This document shows positions 1 through 6,002 of a DNA stretch of 16,142 bases, piece by piece. Every line of letters begins with the position of its first letter. The first letter of the stretch is position 1. A model generated the notes under the pieces. That model saw nothing but the letters and a program-made list of their open reading frames with translations. It made no database searches and was not told where the DNA came from. The position numbers and the translations under genes were made by a program. The DNA is from an uncultured Collinsella sp. (lineage in GTDB: Bacteria > Actinomycetota > Coriobacteriia > Coriobacteriales > Coriobacteriaceae). Where the stretch lies: NCBI GenBank assembly GCA_902490325.1, contig CABUDJ010000048.1, forward strand, positions 1 through 16,142, given 5' to 3'.

Positions 1-412
1 CGCCGTTTTGGCTTGCGGTGGCGGAGTGAACGTAGCCGGTTTCTGCCGCGGCGGAGATTGCCTCGGGCGTGCCGTTGGTTTGGGCGCGGAGGGATGGGGT
101 GGGGGCTGTGGTGGCCGCGTCGGTTGCGGCGGTGGTGCCTTTTGCGGCGGTGGTGCCGTCAGGGCTTTCCGTGTTGGCTGCGCTGATGCCGGTGGATGTT
201 GCGATGCTGTTCTCTACGGTATCTGCTGTGGCATTTGTGTTGGTGCCGTATTCAGCTTTGGCCGTGTCGCCGTTCGTGGCGTCGGCTTGCGCCTGCTGCT
301 CGGCTGTTGCCCGAGGCTGTATGGCCTCCGCAATGGCTGGCATAGGCAACGTCGAGCTGACCATGGACGTGCACACGATCGCGCAGAGCAGGTAGTAAAG
401 GGGTCGTTTCAT
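1..412 (-). CDS. Secreted Ala/Thr-rich protein, N-terminal part (runs off left edge)
   Basis: The minus strand is open from an ATG at 412 down to base 1, giving 137 residues with no stop. It begins MKRPLYYLLCAIVC and continues through a hydrophobic core to MPAIAEA, a typical Sec signal peptide with an Ala-rich cleavage region near residue 30. The mature part is low-complexity and rich in Ala, Thr, Asn, Glu and Gln, as in linker or stalk regions of actinobacterial surface proteins. A GAGAGG ribosome binding site lies 8 bases before the ATG. The Gly/Cys-rich plus-strand frames over the same DNA are mirror images of its GCC/ACC codons. The functional domain is outside the window, so no family can be named. 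It is probably exported and exposed at the cell surface. Its GC-rich codon use matches the pel region on the right rather than the neighbouring defence genes. Confidence 0.75.
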   Translation of the reverse strand, partial: MKRPLYYLLCAIVCTSMVSSTLPMPAIAEAIQPRATAEQQAQADATNGDTAKAEYGTNTNATADTVENSIATSTGISAANTESPDGTTAAKGTTAATDAATTAPTPSLRAQTNGTPEAISAAAETGYVHSATASQNG

Positions 413-710
413 AGCGGAGCCTCTCGGTGAGCAGCCAATAGGGTCCGAAGACAGCTCCAGGCCAGCACTCCGCACATATTTTGTTGGGGATTATTTTACG
501 GGAACCCCAGTCAACATCAGCGAACTTTCTGGATTAAGTCGGGGAGAGGTACCGTAGAGGACCGGGCGATACATGCAGGGGGATGCCCGGGATTGGCTTT
601 TCGATTCAAAAGTTTCCGGAAGCAGCTATGCCGCACCATGCCAGTCTCCTTGGGTGCGAACTTAAGCAGATGGGTGATATGTTAACTATTGAGCTGTTAT
701 TTTCCGTGTA
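413..710. other. Intergenic stretch, no confident gene
   Basis: This 298-bp stretch separates the secreted-protein start from the hairpin at 711. It must hold the promoter of the minus-strand gene. A minus-strand TTGACT (505-510) followed by TAAAAT/TAATCC-like sequence around 489-500 is visible, but the spacing is poor. A GC hairpin is possible at 562-567/585-590 (CCGGGC/GCCCGG). A 30-codon plus-strand frame (573-665) has AGAGGA 11 bases upstream but resembles nothing I recognise. No tRNA, riboswitch or insertion sequence is visible. Confidence 0.4.
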
Positions 711-764
711 CTTGTCGGGCTGAGGTCGTCGCGGTCTTAGTGGCCTCCGCCCGACGAGTTTTGC
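711..764 (+). terminator. Strong hairpin with U-tract, plus-oriented
   Basis: CTTGTCGGGC (711-720) pairs with GCCCGACGAG (749-758), and GAGGTC (722-727) pairs with GGCCTC (742-747), both with G-U allowances. This gives about 16 base pairs interrupted by one mismatch. TTTTGCTTT follows on the plus strand. On the minus strand the hairpin starts only a few bases after the KAP gene's stop codon but has no U-tract on that side. It may still stop KAP transcripts. No clear plus-strand gene ends here. Confidence 0.55.
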
Positions 765-765
765 T

Positions 766-2130
766 TTAATCCGATGGTGGGGTCAAACGGTGGAAGAGCG
801 CTTGGTCTATTGGCGAGAAATATTGCACGTCGTTATTTAACTCGGCGATTCTTGGATCCAGTCTGTCGTCGGTATATATCAAGGCACAAAGGTCTTCTAT
901 AAAACGTTTGTGCCTATTCTCAATACCTTGGTTATAGGGGAATTCACCCTTTTTAGACCCCCATGCTTCTTCGATTGCGCTATCGAGACATTTAATAAAG
1001 AGTTCGCTGTGGCGAGCAAACTCGTATACGGCGTCATAGCCCCTGCCTGCTCTTACCTCGTACCAAGACAGAGGCTCATAGTAGGCCAGAACATTGAGAA
1101 CTGGCAGGAGGCATTGTTTTGGGAAAATCGATATCTCGTTGACTCCGTAGTAAGTTTGATAATTGAGAATGTAGCCCAGGAGTTCCGAGATTGATACCGC
1201 CAGTCTGTTACAGGCTCGGAGCGAAGCCTTTTTGTAGTTAAGTAGTTCTATCGTTATGTTTACAAAAACGTATCCCATTTTCGTATTAACGCCCTTGAGC
1301 GAAAGATAGTCGGCGGGTTTTACCGGGTTTAGCTCTATACGCTTATCGTAAAAGCGCTCTAGGTATTTAACTCCATCAAAGTTGGGCCCGTATACTCCTT
1401 CGAGCGAATTAGCTAGCTGTGAAATATCGGTCGAATATACTACGACAATGTTATCTTGCTGAAACAAAGTCTTTGCTTGCTCGAGTACCTTTACAGCGAA
1501 TTCTGGCCGGCAGCGATCGAGTTCATCGATAAAGATGACGGCTCGATTTGCTATCCCGGGAAGATAGTTTCCTACGAGCTCGTCTATTCGGCTCCGGAGT
1601 TGCTTCTCTTCTTTGTAGCTTGCGAGAAAATCAACGCCGTTAATACCTTCAATAATATTGTTGACATTGAGGGATAGTCCGAATTTCATTGAGATCGCTG
1701 TCTCAATGATTTCGCCGAAGCATTTCTTGAGATCCTCATTTCCATGAACGGTCGATTCATTTACCGATGTGGCGATTGTTGCCAATATGGGAAGAATTGG
1801 ATTGTCAAAATGATCATCTTCCCATGCGTTGAAGTAGATGGGCAGAAATGGGGTCGTGAGAAGATCTTTTGCTGTGGTACCAAATATCGAATCCAGTCTT
1901 GCGGCGTCCTGCTCGAGCGCCGGATTTGCCATTCGCAGGACTCTTTCGGCCTGTTTTATAAAAAACGTTTTACCTGAGCCCCAGGGAGCATTGACGAGGA
2001 TCGTATAGGGAGGTTCTACAGCAAGAAGCATTTGCAGGAATCTTTCGACCTCGTCATGCCGGCGCAATGGATCTTGGGATATCGCAGCATCAATGGCCTC
2101 AGGCGTGGGCTCTTCGTCAGCTCGCTTCAT
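766..2130 (-). CDS. KAP-family P-loop NTPase
   Basis: A 454-residue protein with the hallmarks of KAP NTPases. The Walker A (APWGSGKT) lies around residues 48-55, the FNAW motif near 100-103, and a Walker B with the KAP-type continuation (VIFIDELDRCRPEFAV) around 198-213. A sensor-like VVYSTDISQL follows near 230. KAP proteins are STAND-related ATPases, often membrane-associated, and include phage-exclusion proteins such as PifA of plasmid F. I see no obvious membrane helix in this one. An in-frame ATG at 2151 has no ribosome binding site, whereas the ATG at 2130 has AGAAGG 8 bases upstream, so I use 2130. The gene is transcribed divergently from the Abi-like gene and is AT-richer than the genome flanks. 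A role in anti-phage defence is inferred from family and context; the partner and trigger are unknown. Confidence 0.85.
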   Translation of the reverse strand: MKRADEEPTPEAIDAAISQDPLRRHDEVERFLQMLLAVEPPYTILVNAPWGSGKTFFIKQAERVLRMANPALEQDAARLDSIFGTTAKDLLTTPFLPIYFNAWEDDHFDNPILPILATIATSVNESTVHGNEDLKKCFGEIIETAISMKFGLSLNVNNIIEGINGVDFLASYKEEKQLRSRIDELVGNYLPGIANRAVIFIDELDRCRPEFAVKVLEQAKTLFQQDNIVVVYSTDISQLANSLEGVYGPNFDGVKYLERFYDKRIELNPVKPADYLSLKGVNTKMGYVFVNITIELLNYKKASLRACNRLAVSISELLGYILNYQTYYGVNEISIFPKQCLLPVLNVLAYYEPLSWYEVRAGRGYDAVYEFARHSELFIKCLDSAIEEAWGSKKGEFPYNQGIENRHKRFIEDLCALIYTDDRLDPRIAELNNDVQYFSPIDQALFHRLTPPSD

Positions 2131-2360
2131 GGTGGATGCCTTCTTTCGCATGATTTGATTGGGCGGGTTGAGTTCCGCTCGGGCTCCTCATCGTTGTACG
2201 TTGTTAATTATCATATTGACTCGACGGCAAAGCGAGGGGTTGGGTCACATTTTCGTTTTGCTGTAATTTTGTTGTGAGTGCCCACGTCTGCCTCCTTTTG
2301 CTTCATCGATTTAGCGCGTTACTATTAAAGTCCGAGCCTATGTATGAGATTGGAGATCTG
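2131..2360. promoter_or_regulatory. Divergent promoter region between KAP and Abi-like genes
   Basis: Both genes must start transcription within this roughly 230-bp AT-rich gap. Toward the Abi-like gene, TTGCTT (2298-2303), a 16-base spacer and TACTAT (2320-2325) form a weak sigma-70-type promoter placing the start about 28 bases before the ATG at 2361. Toward the KAP gene, the minus strand carries TATGATAAT near 2205-2213 as a possible -10 without a convincing -35. No operator palindrome is evident. Confidence 0.35.
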
Positions 2361-3332
2361 ATGACCGACGCTAATAGAAAGCCGTGGCTTACGGCGTCAG
2401 AGCAGATTGATCATCTCAAATCGAGGGGTGTCCATTTCTCGCTGATGAGCGAAAACGATGCCAGAGCTTACCTGGAGAAGAACAGCAACTATTTTCGCCT
2501 GCGTGCCTATCGGCTTGGGTTTCCTAAAGTTGAGGAAGGAAATCGCAAGGGGGAGTATGCTAATCTAGATTTCAAGATGTTAGTCGACTTGTCGATCGTC
2601 GACATGCTCCTTCGTTATGAAATGCTGCCGCTTACGCTTGATGTGGAGCACTTTGCAAAGGTCAAGCTCTTGAAGCGTATCGAGATGGAGGGGGAGGACG
2701 GCTATGCGGTCGTCTCGGATTTCATTTCCTCCTACGATGACACTAAACCTGATGGAACGCTGTGCAATTCGCTCAAGGATGAGATTCTTAGATGCAAGAA
2801 CAGCCCCTACACTGGTGGGTTGATTGCTAAATACAATGATTTCGGTTTCCCCGCGTGGGCGTTTGTCGAAGTAATTTCTTTTGGCTCGTTTCTCTATTTT
2901 TACAAGTTTTGCGCCAGGCGGTTTAATGACCGCGAGATGCTTAACGAGTTTTATATTATTCAGGCGGTCAAGTCGTTAAGAAATGCATGTGCGCACAATA
3001 ACTGTATTTTGAATAATCTTAGTGCCGGAAAGCCCATTTATGAGCCAAGGCATGACGTAATGCAGGAGCTTTCGGGGATTTCCAGCATTGGTCCCGGCCA
3101 ACGCAGAGCAAAGATGTCCAATGACCGCATGCAACAAATCGTTACGACGCTGTATGCGCACAGGAAGCTGGCTTCAAGGGGCGTTTCCGAGCATCGGGCA
3201 GATAGCTTGGCGCTTTTTGTTGAGAGAATGAACAAGCATGTTGATTACTATTGTGGAAATCTTCAAGTATCGACGGGATTTGAATTTCTTGCAAAGGTAA
3301 TCAATGCGTGGTTTCCCGCGCCTATTGATTAA
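2361..3332 (+). CDS. Abi_2 / AbiD-AbiF-like HEPN protein
   Basis: A 323-residue protein whose N-terminal half matches the Abi_2 (abortive infection AbiD/AbiF) family: LTASEQIDHLKSRGV near the start, then an NYFRLRAYRLGF segment, and VDLSIVDMLLRYEML. A C-terminal R207-N-A-C-A-H212 is the R-x4-H motif expected of a HEPN ribonuclease active site, followed by NNCILNN. Members of this family are RNA-cleaving toxins that abort phage infection, and AbiF-type members are linked to adjacent small RNAs. The start at 2361 has GGAG 5 bases upstream. The upstream in-frame ATG at 2340 lacks a ribosome binding site, and the ATG at 2274 precedes the likely promoter. It is transcribed away from the KAP gene and followed by two candidate small-RNA units. 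RNase activity is inferred, not shown by the sequence alone. Confidence 0.8.
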   Translation: MTDANRKPWLTASEQIDHLKSRGVHFSLMSENDARAYLEKNSNYFRLRAYRLGFPKVEEGNRKGEYANLDFKMLVDLSIVDMLLRYEMLPLTLDVEHFAKVKLLKRIEMEGEDGYAVVSDFISSYDDTKPDGTLCNSLKDEILRCKNSPYTGGLIAKYNDFGFPAWAFVEVISFGSFLYFYKFCARRFNDREMLNEFYIIQAVKSLRNACAHNNCILNNLSAGKPIYEPRHDVMQELSGISSIGPGQRRAKMSNDRMQQIVTTLYAHRKLASRGVSEHRADSLALFVERMNKHVDYYCGNLQVSTGFEFLAKVINAWFPAPID

Positions 3333-3333
3333 C

Positions 3334-3361
3334 GGCGAATTTGTGGCGGCGAATTTGTGGC
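3334..3361. repeat. Perfect tandem duplication of a 14-bp unit
   Basis: GGCGAATTTGTGGC occurs twice back to back (3334-3347 and 3348-3361), starting two bases after the Abi-like stop codon. It could be a replication-slippage product or paired binding sites. No further copies are seen. Confidence 0.9.
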
Positions 3362-3392
3362 AGTTCGTGATTATTGCTTGAGCTATCATAAT

Positions 3393-3477
3393 CACACAAT
3401 GAAAAACAGAAGCCTGCTTGTTAAGGCCAAAGTTTTGTAAGGGGGTTCCTTCCCTAAGGAGGGCATCCCCTATTTTT
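3393..3477 (+). ncRNA. Candidate small structured RNA next to the Abi-like gene
   Basis: A strong -10-like TATCATAAT ends at 3392, placing a transcript start near 3399. The matching -35 region (TTCGTG at 3364-3369, 17-base spacer) is poor. The predicted RNA is about 80 bases. It has a short GCCU/AGGC hairpin (3412-3415/3424-3427) and ends in the strong terminator at 3440-3477. The position next to an Abi_2/HEPN gene recalls the AbiF RNA motif, an Rfam-style structured RNA found beside abiF genes and proposed as the RNA antitoxin. I cannot confirm a match to that motif by eye. Alternatively this is just the 3' untranslated end of the Abi-like mRNA. A 13-codon frame (3399-3440) lies inside but has no ribosome binding site. 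Confidence 0.35.
3440..3477 (+). terminator. Rho-independent terminator after Abi-like gene / small RNA
   Basis: A3440-U3446 pairs with A3465-U3471. After one mismatch, C3448-C3453 pairs with G3458-G3463, closed by a CUAA loop (3454-3457). That makes about 13 base pairs. Five U residues follow (3473-3477). Confidence 0.85.
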
Positions 3478-3519
3478 ATGGCGCCTCGACTTTGGGGTCT
3501 CCGCTGAAAGACGCGCCCG

Positions 3520-3547
3520 CAGACAAGCTAAGGATATCAACTAGAAT
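3520..3547 (+). promoter_or_regulatory. Candidate sigma-70-type promoter
   Basis: CAGACA (3520-3525, four of six consensus bases) and TAGAAT (3542-3547, five of six) are separated by 16 bases. Transcription would begin near 3554, between two terminators, and stop at 3614. Confidence 0.45.
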
Positions 3548-3553
3548 AAAGCC

Positions 3554-3614
3554 AATTGCGGTGGAAACCTTCGGGCGACACCTGAAGAGGGTTGATGCGT
3601 CGGCCCTCTTTTTT
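3554..3614 (+). ncRNA. Second candidate small RNA, about 60 nt
   Basis: This stretch has its own promoter-like sequence upstream, no open reading frame, and a good terminator at its end. It can fold as GGUG (3560-3563) with CACC (3579-3582), enclosing a C-C/G-G stem capped by a UUCG tetraloop (3570-3573) and a GAAA/CGA internal loop. Then comes the terminator stem with a UGCG loop. Two very stable tetraloop hairpins in 60 bases suggest a functional RNA rather than random spacer. I do not recognise the family, and it may instead be a leader or attenuator remnant of a lost gene. Confidence 0.35.
3586..3614 (+). terminator. Rho-independent terminator with UGCG tetraloop
   Basis: AGAGGGTTGA (3586-3595) pairs fully, including two G-U pairs, with TCGGCCCTCT (3600-3609) across a TGCG loop. 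Six T residues run from 3609 to 3614. A clear terminator on the plus strand. Confidence 0.88.
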
Positions 3615-3783
3615 GTCTGCATGTAAGACTCGGCCTGTCAAAACTTACATCTCAATTGAGAAAAGGCGAAATAGCGTGTGTTTTTCTGCTCGCATGTAAC
3701 TTTACTGACGCGTGGCTGCTCAGCCTTAGTTCATTACGGATTTCTCGGAATCCAACTTTGGCTATAACGCGTTTGCCAACTCG
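3615..3783. other. Non-coding gap with short operator-like repeats
   Basis: No reading frame is supportable here. GCATGTAA occurs at 3619-3626 and again at 3692-3699. ATGTAAG (3621-3627) faces CTTACAT (3644-3650). CTCAATTGAG (3651-3660) is a perfect palindrome. TAACGCGTTT (3765-3774) recurs at 3844-3853, just inside the ATPase gene, so the two copies flank the large palindrome. These are plausible protein-binding sites for control of the ATPase operon. Confidence 0.4.
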
Positions 3784-3834
3784 CCTCCATGTTATACTTG
3801 CCGTAAAAACTTTACGGCAAGTATAACATGGAGG
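3784..3834 (+). promoter_or_regulatory. Perfect 24-bp inverted repeat over the ATPase ribosome binding site
   Basis: Bases 3784-3807 are the exact reverse complement of 3811-3834, with AAC between them. The arms begin CCTCCATG and end TGCCGTAAA. The right arm contains the GGAGG ribosome binding site (3830-3834) of the ATPase gene. It also contains TATAAC (3822-3827), which with TTGCCG (3798-3803) and an 18-base spacer forms a promoter-like pair. The same pair exists on the other strand by symmetry. It can act as a DNA operator for a dimeric repressor. If transcribed from upstream, it can act as an RNA hairpin that hides the ribosome binding site. Confidence 0.8.
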
Positions 3835-3839
3835 TTTCG

Positions 3840-4928
3840 ATGCTAACGCGTTTTGAGGTCGAGGGATTCCGAAACTTCTCCCATAGATTTACCTTCAATT
3901 TGACCGATGTCAGGGACTACAGATTCAATACGTCAGCCATCGATGAGGGCATCGTTTCTTGTGGCCTTATCTACGGTAAAAACGCTGTCGGCAAAACAAA
4001 TTTCTCCAATGCTCTTCTCGATATTTCAGCAAATGTGGGGCGTCGGACCTTCTATTCCAATAAAACTAATTATCTCAGCGCAGTTGATGGGGTCACGTCG
4101 GCGTGTTTTGCCTACACGTTTCGCTTTGGGAATGACGAAGTTGCTTATCGTTACGAAAAGACTGGGATAACAGACTATCTTCGTGAGACAGTGTTTGTTA
4201 ACGGCAAGATTGCATTTGATTACGACCACCGTGCAGGCAAAGTGCTCGATGGCGATTTGGCTTCTATTGGTGCCGATCGATTGAACTGGGAGTTCAAATC
4301 TCCCGGCATTTCCGTTTTGGCGTATGTGTGCAATAACATTCCTTTTGAGAGGGCAATGCCTCTTTTTAAGCTTTATACGTTTGCGCGGTCAATGGATGCC
4401 ATTGGTGACGCACATATGAACGACCGTAACCTTGTCTCTACCATCGCCGAAAACGTTATTTCGAATGGCTTGGTTTCTGAGCTTCAGGCTTTTTTGAATG
4501 ACTTTGGAATTCAAGAACGCCTTACTGCGCGTGAAACGCCATCGGGTGATATCGCTTTGTACTTTGAAAAAAGTCGACTTATTCCGTTTGTAGAAAACTG
4601 TTCAAGCGGCACTGTTGCGCTGCTGCGACTGTTTAATTATTTTCATGCTACAAGTGTGCCGTCCTTGCTTTTTGTCGACGAGTTCGATGCGTTCTATCAT
4701 CACGATCTCGCCGAGAAGGTCGTTGACTATTTTAAGTCCCAGACTGGACGCCAGGTGCTTTGCGCATCGCATAATACAGATTTGTTCAGCAATAAAATCC
4801 TTAGGCCAGACTGCTTATTCATTCTTTCGGATCACAATATTATTTCCGCTGCCAATGCAACAGATAGGGAACTAAGGGAAGGGCACAACCTCGAAAAGCT
4901 CTATAAGGCTGGCGAATTCGATGTCTAG
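3840..4928 (+). CDS. AAA/ABC-type ATPase of an ATPase-TOPRIM defence pair
   Basis: A 362-residue protein starting MLTRFEVEGFRNF, the typical opening of RecF/SMC-like AAA_15/AAA_21 ATPases. The Walker A is G46-KNAVGK-T53. An ABC signature-like S255-S-G-T258 precedes the Walker B (LLFVDEF, D280 and E281), then ASHNTDL with the switch histidine. Proteins of this type act as sensor ATPases with TOPRIM nucleases in OLD, PARIS (AriA) and AbiL-like phage defence systems. The ATG at 3840 is chosen because GGAGG lies 5 bases upstream; the in-frame ATG at 3828 would use no ribosome binding site. The stop overlaps the next gene's start by 8 bases, so the two are translationally coupled. The specific system type cannot be decided by eye. 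Confidence 0.82.
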   Translation: MLTRFEVEGFRNFSHRFTFNLTDVRDYRFNTSAIDEGIVSCGLIYGKNAVGKTNFSNALLDISANVGRRTFYSNKTNYLSAVDGVTSACFAYTFRFGNDEVAYRYEKTGITDYLRETVFVNGKIAFDYDHRAGKVLDGDLASIGADRLNWEFKSPGISVLAYVCNNIPFERAMPLFKLYTFARSMDAIGDAHMNDRNLVSTIAENVISNGLVSELQAFLNDFGIQERLTARETPSGDIALYFEKSRLIPFVENCSSGTVALLRLFNYFHATSVPSLLFVDEFDAFYHHDLAEKVVDYFKSQTGRQVLCASHNTDLFSNKILRPDCLFILSDHNIISAANATDRELREGHNLEKLYKAGEFDV

Positions 4929-5676
4929 GAAGCAAGTCCTGCTTATCGTTGAGGGCATAAAGCAAGAGATTAAACTCTTCCAGGCTCTCTTTAGGTGCTA
5001 TGGCCTCGACATTGGCTATGAGATCGTTTCCTATAACACAAATATCTACGAGCTTTACGAAAGGATGTTTTCGGACGGCTTTCAGGACGACTTATCGCTT
5101 CTCGGCGTCCTTAAGGAACGTGCGTCCGAAGAGGATAAGTGGTTATTTGACCAGGATTATTCTGATGTTTTGCTGGTCTTTGACTATGAGCCCCAAGATA
5201 ATAGGTTCTCACCTGCACGGTTAGAGGAAATGCAACGTTACTTTAACGAGAGCACAGACAATGGCAAGCTCTACGTTAACTATCCAATGGTCGAGGCATG
5301 TAAGCACTTTCTGAAAATGCCCGACGTCGAATATCTAAGCAGAACTGTTTCCCGTGAAGACGTTTTGAATTACAAGGCAATTGTTGGCAATGCTTCTAGG
5401 TACCAGAGTTTTGAGCGGCATTTTATTAGGCCTGACGTTGATGAAATGATTGTACTTACCGCCATTAAGGCGCTTCGGTTGTGCGGTCATAACGGCGAGG
5501 CCGGTTATGAGTCTGAGTATAGAGATCTTGACCATGAAACGATCGTGAAGGCGCAAAACGATGCTTTGCGTTGGGCCGATGAGGTGTGGGTTCTTGGTAC
5601 CTGTCTGCTATTTATTTTAGATTACTCAACGGGTCTTATTGATTTCGCTGGAATCGAGTCGAAGCTGCTTGGCTAG
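4921..5676 (+). CDS. TOPRIM-like partner of the AAA ATPase
   Basis: A 251-residue protein overlapping the ATPase gene by 8 bases. It begins with a beta-strand-like LLIVEG (E11) and has a hydrophobic strand ending VLLVFDYEPQD (D88, E90, D93). This is the spacing and context of a TOPRIM fold, with an invariant Glu after the first strand and an acidic pair after a later one, though the usual DxD is D-Y-E here. A conserved-looking NYPMVEACKHF follows at 120-130. By analogy with AriB, AbiLii and OLD nuclease domains, it is probably the effector nuclease triggered by the ATPase. I know similar proteins only as hypothetical neighbours of AAA ATPases. The call rests on these motifs and the gene pairing. 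Confidence 0.6.
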   Translation: MSRKQVLLIVEGIKQEIKLFQALFRCYGLDIGYEIVSYNTNIYELYERMFSDGFQDDLSLLGVLKERASEEDKWLFDQDYSDVLLVFDYEPQDNRFSPARLEEMQRYFNESTDNGKLYVNYPMVEACKHFLKMPDVEYLSRTVSREDVLNYKAIVGNASRYQSFERHFIRPDVDEMIVLTAIKALRLCGHNGEAGYESEYRDLDHETIVKAQNDALRWADEVWVLGTCLLFILDYSTGLIDFAGIESKLLG

Positions 5677-5729
5677 ACTTCTGGACGCTGCTAGTTCTGA
5701 CTAATGTTGTCAATGCGGGGCTGTCATTT

Positions 5730-5853
5730 CGGAAGTGCGGGGAAAAATCGAAACTTGCCGAGCACAACCTGATTTTTGCCAACAAAACCGCAGGTCGCGG
5801 ATGCCCAAAACTGGGGTCTGGTCGACAGGTCTCGGTTTTTCCTCGCACTTCCG
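5730..5853. repeat. MITE-like imperfect inverted repeat element
   Basis: CGGAAGTGCGGGGAAAAA (from 5730) is mirrored by the reverse complement ending at 5853. The 25-base arms (5730-5754 and 5829-5853) differ at three positions. The 74-bp interior contains smaller pairings: ACCTG with CAGGT, and CCCA with TGGG. The element is short, has no transposase, and lies in an intergenic gap between the defence genes and the pel operon. That is the layout of a miniature inverted-repeat element or large REP/BIME-type repeat. Reading frames across it on both strands (for example 5636-5848 minus and 5735-5950 plus) are mirror products of the palindrome. Whether it is repeated elsewhere in the genome cannot be seen here. 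Confidence 0.65.
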
Positions 5854-6002
5854 GATTGGGCGCTCATTTAGCACTCTTGATGTCCCCACATCCTCTAAAA
5901 AAGTTCTTAAGACAGCCTTAAAGGCGTTCCAGCTCGCGTTGATAGCGTAAAATACGCGTACTTGACTATAGTAAATTTGGATTTTGGGGGAGGGGGAACG
6001 TC
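5854..6002 (+). promoter_or_regulatory. Upstream region of the pel operon
   Basis: TATAGT (5967-5972) is the best -10 candidate, but no good -35 lies 16-18 bases upstream; TTGATA at 5939-5944 is 22 bases away. A perfect palindrome GCGTA-AAA-TACGC (5945-5957) sits where the -35 should be, a typical operator position. An AGGGGG ribosome binding site (5991-5996) stands 6 bases before the GTG start at 6003. No c-di-GMP riboswitch core is visible. A small GCCTT-A-AAGGC hairpin occupies 5915-5925. Confidence 0.35.

Noticed and set aside
8..430. Plus-strand Gly/Cys-rich reading frame of 140 codons
   Set aside because: It is antisense to the minus-strand secreted protein, which has a signal peptide and ribosome binding site. 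Its glycines mirror Ala/Thr codons.
2131..2151. Upstream ATG (2151) for the KAP gene
   Set aside because: No ribosome binding site, whereas the ATG at 2130 has AGAAGG at 8 bases.
2274..2360. Upstream ATGs (2274, 2340) for the Abi-like gene
   Set aside because: The extension reads as translated spacer with no ribosome binding site; 2361 has GGAG and starts where family similarity begins.
3399..3440. 13-codon frame directly before a terminator, like an attenuator leader peptide
   Set aside because: No ribosome binding site, no regulatory codon run, and no biosynthetic or resistance gene after the terminator.
3554..3614. T-box leader, suggested by GCGGTGGAAACC
   Set aside because: The conserved T-box sequence and stem I are missing and no aminoacyl-tRNA or amino acid gene follows.
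5854..6002. c-di-GMP riboswitch upstream of pelD
   Set aside because: No conserved riboswitch core is visible; c-di-GMP control more likely acts through the PelD I-site.
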